DNA from: Gemmatimonadales bacterium | GTDB taxonomy: Bacteria; Gemmatimonadota; Gemmatimonadetes; Palauibacterales; Palauibacteraceae | Length of the DNA stretch: 17,462 nucleotides | Assembly: GCA_030636765.1 (NCBI GenBank) | Contig: DAOVWI010000033.1 | Location: 1-17,462, forward strand | Reading direction: 5' to 3' | Shown: positions 12,276-17,462 of the stretch, piece after piece | How positions within the stretch are numbered: position 1 is the stretch's first letter | How the letters are laid out: every line of letters begins with the position of its first letter | Notes under the pieces: generated by a model | The model's database searches: none | What the model saw: the letters and a program-made list of their open reading frames with translations, nothing else | Told to the model about the DNA's origin: nothing | Translations under genes and position numbers: made by a program

Positions 12276-13400
12276 ATGAATCATGAGAAGCGGATCGCCG
12301 CCCGGCGGCGGCGAGTGGATGCGCCATGGTGGCGATCCTCCGCGGCACGGCGGCTTGGCTCGGCCCTTCTGGTCGTGCTGGCCGCGGCCGGCCCTGTGGC
12401 GCCGCGGGCCCCGGCGCAGGAGAGGCTCCGCGTGGTCACGACCCTCCCGACGTACGCGGCGATCGCCCGCGAGATCACGGGTGACCTGGCGGAGGTCGCC
12501 TCGATCGCCAGGGGCGACGTGGATCCTCATTTCGTCAATCCGCGCCCGAGCTTCGCGGCGCTCATCAAGAGTGCGGATCTGTTCGTGGCCACCGGCCTTG
12601 ACCTGGAGCTCTGGGTTCCGACGCTCCTCGACCGCGCCGGCAACGCGAAGGTGAGAAACGGCGCTCCCGGACATGTGGCGGCCTACGCCGGCATCGACCT
12701 GCTCGATGTGCCGACGACCGTCTCGCGGGCGGCCGGCGACGTTCACGTGTTCGGCAATCCGCACATCCACACCGACCCGGTGAACGGAATCATCATCGGG
12801 CGGAACATCCTGGCCGGCCTGCGCCGCGTCGACCCGAGCCGGTCGGAGCTGTACGAGGAGAACGAGCGGGCGTTCTCGGAGCGCGTGATGCGCCGGACCT
12901 TCGGTGATCAGCTCGTGGACATCTTCGGCGCGGAGACCCTCTTCGACCTCGCCCGCGTACACCGGCTCTGGGAGTTCCTGGAGGAGCAGCGACTCCAGGG
13001 AAAGCCGCTCACGGACTTGCTGGGCGGCTGGCTGAGCCAGGGAGCGCCCTTCCGAGACGGCCAGATGGTGTGCTACCACAAGAACTGGGTGTACTTCTCG
13101 GCACGCTTCCGGATCGCCTGCGCCATGTACGTCGAGCCGAAGGTCGGCATCCCGCCCTCACCGGGCCACGTGCGGCGCGTCCTCGACTTCATGGAGGAGA
13201 ACCGGATACCGGCGCTCTTCGCCGCCAACTACTTCAGCCACAAACAGATCGAGAGCGTCGCCAAGCGCACCGGTGCCGAGCCGGTCATCGTGCCGGAGCA
13301 CGTGGGGGGCGCGCCCGGAGTCGATGACTACTTCGCCCTGATCGATCTCTGGGTGGAAGAGCTGGCGGGAGCCTTCACGAGCGGCGCGGCGGGAGAGTAG
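12276..13400 (+). CDS. Zinc/manganese-type ABC transporter substrate-binding protein (ZnuA-like)
   Basis: A 374-aa periplasmic cluster A-I binding protein. After a long Arg-rich n-region and a hydrophobic segment (about 27-46) the mature protein starts near QERLRVVTTLPTYAAIAREITGD. Probable metal ligands are His85 in DVDPHFVNPRPS, His163/His165 in GNPHIHTDP, His268 in CYHKNWVYFSARF and an acidic residue near 350 in GVDDYFALID. The segment MYVEPKVGIPPSPGH corresponds to the conserved EPKPG-PS-H region. It lacks the long His-rich loop of many ZnuA proteins. The start at ATG 12276 is chosen as the nearest to the signal peptide; an in-frame ATG at 12255 is equally possible and neither has a good ribosome-binding site. 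The permease starts 3 nt after the stop. Confidence 0.85.
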   Translation: MNHEKRIAARRRRVDAPWWRSSAARRLGSALLVVLAAAGPVAPRAPAQERLRVVTTLPTYAAIAREITGDLAEVASIARGDVDPHFVNPRPSFAALIKSADLFVATGLDLELWVPTLLDRAGNAKVRNGAPGHVAAYAGIDLLDVPTTVSRAAGDVHVFGNPHIHTDPVNGIIIGRNILAGLRRVDPSRSELYEENERAFSERVMRRTFGDQLVDIFGAETLFDLARVHRLWEFLEEQRLQGKPLTDLLGGWLSQGAPFRDGQMVCYHKNWVYFSARFRIACAMYVEPKVGIPPSPGHVRRVLDFMEENRIPALFAANYFSHKQIESVAKRTGAEPVIVPEHVGGAPGVDDYFALIDLWVEELAGAFTSGAAGE

Positions 13401-13403
13401 GCG

Positions 13404-14225
13404 ATGCTGGAGATCATGCTTCCGGCCCTGGTGGCCTCGCTCATTCTCGTGGGTCTGCACGCGTACCTGGGGATCCACGTCATCGCCCGGGGGGTGATCT
13501 TCGTGGACCTGGCTCTGGCTCAGGTCGCGGCCTTGGGGTGGGCGGCCGCGAGCGTGGCCGGCGTGTCCTCCGATCTGGCGGCCTATCTGACCGGCCTCGG
13601 CGCGACGCTTCTGGCTGCGGCGCTGTTCAGCGTGACCCGGATGAGCCACCGGTACATCACCCAGGAGGCGATCATCGGCATCGTCTTCGTCGTGGCTTCG
13701 GCGGGCACCATCCTGCTCGCCGCGCAGGCGCCACGCGGAGCCGAACACGTCGAGGAACTGCTCACCGGCACGCTCCTCTGGGTGACCTGGCCACAGATCG
13801 GGAGGATCTCCGTCGTCTACGCCGCCATCGGGCTCTGCCACTGGCTGCTGCGGCGTCGTTTTCTGGGGATCTCGCTCTCTCCCGACATGGCGCGTGCGGC
13901 AGGCTGGTCGGTCCGGGCGTGGGACTTTCTGTTCTACGCGCTGTTCGGTGTCGTCGTCACGCTCTCGGTGGCCGTCGCGGGCGTGCTGCTGGTGTTCAGC
14001 TTCCTGGTGATCCCGGCCGTGATCGCGTTCCTCTTCACGAATCGCCCGGGACCGCTGCTGGCGATCGCCTGGGTGAGCGGCGGCGCGGCGGCCGTCGGCG
14101 GCCTGTGGCTGTCGTTCGTGACCGATCTTCCGACGGGTCCCGTGGTCGTTTGTTCCTTCGCGGCGACCCTGGGCCTCGCGTTTGTCGTACGCCGCCTGCG
14201 AACGCAAACGCCGTACGATGGCTAA
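13404..14225 (+). CDS. ABC-3 family metal transporter permease (ZnuB-like)
   Basis: A 273-aa polytopic membrane protein with about eight hydrophobic segments, the pattern of ZnuB/MntB-type permeases. Family-like segments include the opening LPALVASLILVGLHAYLG, HVIARGVIFVDLALAQVAALG, VEELLTGTLLW and a late VAGVLLVFSFLVIPAVIAFLF. The expected partner is an ATPase (ZnuC) that should couple to the cytoplasmic loop, but no such gene is present in this window. The ATG at 13404 follows the ZnuA-like stop directly with GGGAGAG ahead. Its last eight bases overlap the start of the ZIP gene. Confidence 0.87.
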   Translation: MLEIMLPALVASLILVGLHAYLGIHVIARGVIFVDLALAQVAALGWAAASVAGVSSDLAAYLTGLGATLLAAALFSVTRMSHRYITQEAIIGIVFVVASAGTILLAAQAPRGAEHVEELLTGTLLWVTWPQIGRISVVYAAIGLCHWLLRRRFLGISLSPDMARAAGWSVRAWDFLFYALFGVVVTLSVAVAGVLLVFSFLVIPAVIAFLFTNRPGPLLAIAWVSGGAAAVGGLWLSFVTDLPTGPVVVCSFAATLGLAFVVRRLRTQTPYDG

Positions 14226-15021
14226 CACGCCGCATCTGTGGGCATACACGCTGCTGAGCGTGCTGCTCGTGAGCCTTGTCTCGCTGGTCGGGCTCTTCGC
14301 CCTCTCGCAGGATCCCAGCCGGCTGCGCCGGATCCAGCTGTACCTCGTCAGCCTCGCGGCCGGCAGCCTGCTCGGCGGGGCCGTGCTCCACCTGCTGCCC
14401 CAAGCCGTGGAGCGTCTCGGTACCGGCATGCCGTTCTCCCTTTACCTGCTCACCGGGTTCTTCGGTTTCTTCCTCCTGGAGAAGTTCCTCTGGTTCCACC
14501 ACCACGGGACCGCGCACGCGGAAGAGGGAGCCGACGCGGGCGTAGGGGCGGATGAGGGAACGCGCGCAGCTCAACCTGTCGTCGCCGTGATCCTCGTGGG
14601 AGACGGGGTGCACAACTTCCTGGACGGCATGGTGATCGCCGCCGCCTATCTCGTGGACCCGGGTGTCGGCCTGGTGACCACGCTGGCGGTCGTGCTTCAC
14701 GAGGTGCCTCAGGAGATCGGCGATTTCGGGGTTCTCGTGCACGGGGGGCTCTCCGTGCGGAGGGCGGTGCTCCTGAATTTCCTCTCCGCGACGACGTCGA
14801 TCCTCGGGGCCGTGCTGACGCTGTGGATCGGATCGCGGGCGGAAGGACTACAGGGGCCGCTGATCACGATCACCGCGGCCAGCTTCATCTACATCGCCGC
14901 CGCCGACCTCATACCGGAGCTGCATCGGACTCGCGAGCCCCGTCAGTCCGTCATACAGGTCTTGATGATCGGCGTAGGGCTGGGGCTGATGATCGCGGCC
15001 CGGGCGCTCGGCCTCGGCTAG
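14218..15021 (+). CDS. ZIP family zinc transporter
   Basis: A 267-aa membrane protein that carries zinc or another divalent metal into the cytoplasm. Signature motifs are HNFLDGMVIAA (132-142) in the fourth membrane helix and HEVPQEIGDFGVL (161-173) in the fifth, which form the metal-binding centre of ZIP proteins. The loop between helices 3 and 4 contains FHHHGTAHAEEG (93-104), a His/Glu-rich metal-binding stretch. The length matches short bacterial ZIP members. The ATG at 14218 lies inside the permease gene (ATGGCTAA overlap), so translation is probably coupled. It may import metal independently of the ABC parts or replace a missing energised route. Its stop overlaps the stop of the convergent redoxin gene in the sequence CTAG. 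Confidence 0.93.
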   Translation: MANTPHLWAYTLLSVLLVSLVSLVGLFALSQDPSRLRRIQLYLVSLAAGSLLGGAVLHLLPQAVERLGTGMPFSLYLLTGFFGFFLLEKFLWFHHHGTAHAEEGADAGVGADEGTRAAQPVVAVILVGDGVHNFLDGMVIAAAYLVDPGVGLVTTLAVVLHEVPQEIGDFGVLVHGGLSVRRAVLLNFLSATTSILGAVLTLWIGSRAEGLQGPLITITAASFIYIAAADLIPELHRTREPRQSVIQVLMIGVGLGLMIAARALGLG

Positions 15022-15581
15022 CTGCCGGACCGCCACTTGATGTTGCACCCGATGCTGGGCTTCTGGTCCTCGGGCACGGGCTGCCCGGCCAGCACGGCCT
15101 CGAGCGCCGCGCGGAGATCTCGACCCGTTACCGGTGTGTCGCTTCCCGGCCGGCTGTCGTCCAGCTGACCCCGGTAGGCCAAACGGCGGTCTGCATCGAA
15201 GAGGAAGAAGTCGGGAGTGCACGCCGCCCCGAACCTCTTCGCGACCTCCTGCGTCTCGTCGAGGAGGAAGGGAAACTCCCAACCCTCCTGCTCCACCAAC
15301 CGCTTCATGTGCTCCGGTCCGTCCTGCGGATAGGCGTCCACGTCGTTCGAGTTGATCGCCACGACCCCGACGCCGCGGGGCAGGTAATCCTCGCCCAGCC
15401 GCCCGAGCTCGCCCACGACGTGTTTCACGAACGGGCAGTGGTTGCAGATGAACATGACGAGAAGGGCGCTTCGATCCGCCAGATCGTCCGCTGATACGCT
15501 GCTCCCGCTCGCCGCGTCGACGAGCGAGAAATCGGGCAGCGCTGTGCCCAGCGGCAGCATCGTCGAGGGAGTCTCTACCAT
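15018..15581 (-). CDS. Thioredoxin-like redoxin (AhpC/TSA-type fold)
   Basis: A 187-aa soluble protein with a thioredoxin fold. The segment LLVMFICNHCPFVKHVVGELGRLG (about 40-63) carries a CNHC active-site-like motif. VGVVAINSNDVDAYPQDGPEHMKRL and GAACTPDFFLFDADRRLAYRGQLDD, which holds the cis-Pro region, follow as in alkyl hydroperoxide/thiol redoxins. It ends SIGCNIKWRSGS, common in this subgroup. There is no signal peptide, so it is cytoplasmic. The gene follows the gamma-glutamyltransferase stop by 25 nt, and AGGAG lies about 12 nt before the ATG at 15581, so both are likely one operon with a thiol-related theme. The exact electron donor and substrate are unknown. Confidence 0.87.
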   Translation of the reverse strand: MVETPSTMLPLGTALPDFSLVDAASGSSVSADDLADRSALLVMFICNHCPFVKHVVGELGRLGEDYLPRGVGVVAINSNDVDAYPQDGPEHMKRLVEQEGWEFPFLLDETQEVAKRFGAACTPDFFLFDADRRLAYRGQLDDSRPGSDTPVTGRDLRAALEAVLAGQPVPEDQKPSIGCNIKWRSGS

Positions 15582-15606
15582 GATGATCCGGTGCTCCTGA
15601 GCCCTC

Positions 15607-17462
15607 TTACCAGGCTATCCCGTAGTCGTCGCCGTGGTGGCTCGAGCCACCCCACATCGTGCCATGCTCGCGATCGAAGTATATCGCGTTGATCGGACCC
15701 GAGGTGCGCTCTCCGAACGTCAGCTCATACCCCCTATCCAGCAGCTCGGCCCGCACCCACGGCGGAACGTCCTCCTGGAGGAGCAATCGACCCGGCTCCG
15801 ATGCGTGATCCCGGAAGGAGTTCCTCAGCTGGAAGCTGTTGACGTTCGGCGCCTCGGCGGCCTCCTGCACGTTCATGCCCCACTCTACGACGTTGAGGAA
15901 GAACTGAAGGAGGTTCTGGTCCTGCATGTCGCCGCCCTGAACGGCGAACGACAGGTACGGCTCCCCGTCCTTGAGCGCCATGCCCGGAGTGAGCGTGACC
16001 CTCGGCCGCTTTCCGGGCTCGATCACGTTGTACGGGTTCTCGGCCGCATCCAGCACGAAGCTCTGCGCCCGCTGACTGATCCCGACCCCCGTGCTGCCGG
16101 CGATCACAGCCGGAATCCAGGCGCCGCTGGGGGTGACCGAAACCACCCAGCCCTCCTCATCCGCCGCCTGGATGGAGGTCGTGCCGAGCAAAAAGGCCTC
16201 TTCCAGTTCTCGCAGGGCAAGCTCGCGGCTTCTCGGACTGCCGGCCCGCGATGTCTTCATCTCCACCGGCGGATCGGTTCGCCACCGCTCCAGGTGGTGG
16301 AGGAAGGGGTTCGTCTCCCCCTGGTAGGGGTACGGATCGCCCGGACCGACCTGCGGGTCGTTCCGCTCCCAGTCGATCTGCCTCGCCCGCTCCTTCGCGT
16401 ACTCCTTGGAGAGCAACCCTTCGATCGGCTCATCGGGCGGAAAGTAGGGGTCCCCGTAGTAGAAGTCGCGGTCGGCGAAGGCCAGGTTCATGGTCTGGTA
16501 GAGAGCGTGGATGTAGCGGGCCGAGTTGTACCCCATCGACTCGAGGTCGAGGTTCTCGAGGATGTTGAGAGCCTGGAGCATCACCGGTCCCTGCACCCAG
16601 CTCGTGAGCTTGTAGACCTCGATCCCCTTGTACTCCGTCTTGACGGGCTCCTCGATGTAGACCTGCCACCCGTCCAGGTCCTCCAGCGTGATGAGGGCGC
16701 CCTGCTCCCGCGCGCCGCGGACGAACTCCTCGGCGATGTCTCCCCGGTAGAAGCGTTCGTACGCCGCGTAGATCGCCTCCACCCGGCTCTTGCCGGCGGC
16801 CAGCGCCTCCCGCTCGACTGCCACGAGCTTGCGCAGCGTGGCGGCGAGGTCGGGCTGCCTGAACAGCTGACCCACCTCGGGCGGCTCGCCGTCGCTTTGC
16901 AGGTACACGGCGCGCGAGTACGGCCAACCATCGATCCGCTCACGGTCCCGCGTGATCCTCCGCACGGCATCCGCCTCGATCGGATACCCGTCCGCCATCT
17001 GGATCGCCGGGCCGAGCACCTCAGCCAGGCCGAGACGGCCGTACTCGGCCAGCATCACCAGCAGGCCTCCCGGTGTGCCAGGAGTGACCGCCGAGAGCGG
17101 GTCCAGATCGGGCGGGTAATCGAGTCCGATCTCCCTGTAGAACTCGACCGTCGCCCCGGTGGGAGCGACACCGAGAGCGTTGATTCCGATCACCTTTCCC
17201 GCATGCGGGTCGTAGATGAGGGCCTGCGTCTCTCCGCCCCAACCGAGCACGTCCCACATCGTCGCCGTCGCTGCCAGCATCGCGCAGGCGGCGTCCACGG
17301 CGTTGCCGCCCTGCTGGAAGATCATGGCACCCGCGGTGGCGGCGAGCGGTTTACCGGTGATCGCCACCCAGTGCTTCGCGTGGAGGACCGGCTTGGCCGT
17401 CCGCTGCGCCTGCAGACTGGCCGGCGTGACCGCGAGGGAGAAGAGAAGAGCAGGCAGAAGGC
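15607..17462 (-). CDS. Gamma-glutamyltransferase-family protein (5' end outside window)
   Basis: An Ntn-hydrolase precursor that normally splits itself and transfers or hydrolyses gamma-glutamyl groups. Reading continues past the internal GTG at 17367 to the window edge through a signal-peptide-like sequence (ALLFSLAVTPASLQAQ), so the true start is beyond 17462 and the protein is exported. Family segments include GGNAVDAACAMLAATA, SAVTPGTPGGLLVML, MNLAFADRDFYYGDP, the nucleophile region GTTSIQAADEEGWVVSVT (Thr of TTSI expected) and STGVGISQRAQSFVLD. The usual Arg that holds the glutamate carboxylate (normally in an R-E-x-A-P context) appears replaced: here the matching stretch is INALGVAPTGAT. 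The donor may therefore not be glutathione. The redoxin gene follows in the same direction. Confidence 0.87.
   Translation of the reverse strand, partial: LLPALLFSLAVTPASLQAQRTAKPVLHAKHWVAITGKPLAATAGAMIFQQGGNAVDAACAMLAATATMWDVLGWGGETQALIYDPHAGKVIGINALGVAPTGATVEFYREIGLDYPPDLDPLSAVTPGTPGGLLVMLAEYGRLGLAEVLGPAIQMADGYPIEADAVRRITRDRERIDGWPYSRAVYLQSDGEPPEVGQLFRQPDLAATLRKLVAVEREALAAGKSRVEAIYAAYERFYRGDIAEEFVRGAREQGALITLEDLDGWQVYIEEPVKTEYKGIEVYKLTSWVQGPVMLQALNILENLDLESMGYNSARYIHALYQTMNLAFADRDFYYGDPYFPPDEPIEGLLSKEYAKERARQIDWERNDPQVGPGDPYPYQGETNPFLHHLERWRTDPPVEMKTSRAGSPRSRELALRELEEAFLLGTTSIQAADEEGWVVSVTPSGAWIPAVIAGSTGVGISQRAQSFVLDAAENPYNVIEPGKRPRVTLTPGMALKDGEPYLSFAVQGGDMQDQNLLQFFLNVVEWGMNVQEAAEAPNVNSFQLRNSFRDHASEPGRLLLQEDVPPWVRAELLDRGYELTFGERTSGPINAIYFDREHGTMWGGSSHHGDDYGIAW

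Overview
This GC-rich window reads like a chromosomal segment of a free-living diderm bacterium. It has many lipoprotein signal peptides, an outer-membrane beta-barrel, sigma-54 signals and frequent GTG/TTG starts. The style of the Asp/Glu-rich lipoproteins fits Gemmatimonadota or a related phylum, but that is an impression from protein character and not a database result. No tRNA, rRNA, insertion sequence or CRISPR array was seen.

Layout. (1) 21-1691 (+): a family-5 solute-binding lipoprotein. (2) 1739-6069: a compact sigma-54 module. A bacterial enhancer-binding protein with a degenerate receiver domain (4637-6010, -) sits beside two outputs: a lipoprotein gene (1924-2751, +) and a lipoprotein-TPR operon (4443-2758, -). 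Each output has a good -24/-12 sigma-54 promoter, and about 100 bp upstream of each start point lies a copy of the same 17-bp inverted repeat (15/17 identical). This looks like a self-contained regulon of unknown physiology. (3) 6070-6267: a short degenerate spacer with a 33-bp tandem repeat and a 23-bp exact copy of part of the first gene's signal-peptide region. (4) 10100-6268 (-): 6-pyruvoyl-tetrahydropterin synthase of the animal-like type, GTP cyclohydrolase I and a short-chain reductase in tight order. This is the gene set expected for tetrahydrobiopterin-type synthesis. A Trm112-like/methyltransferase protein and a radical SAM protein follow. Ahead of the first gene is a leader of about 195 nt with a pseudoknot-capable hairpin, a long-range helix, mutually exclusive stems and an intrinsic terminator ending 14 nt before the start codon, which is riboswitch-like architecture. 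(5) 10372-15021 (+): a zinc/metal acquisition cluster. It holds a small secreted Cys/His protein, a porin-like barrel, a ZnuA-like binding protein, an ABC-3 permease and an overlapping ZIP transporter, with no ABC ATPase gene. (6) 15018-17462 (-): a gamma-glutamyltransferase-family protein (5' end outside the window) and a thioredoxin-like redoxin.

The two most interesting items are the structured leader of the pterin operon and the sigma-54 regulon with its paired activator sites. Operon membership, regulator-target links and all RNA structures are inferred from sequence by eye. No folding, alignment or database search was run.
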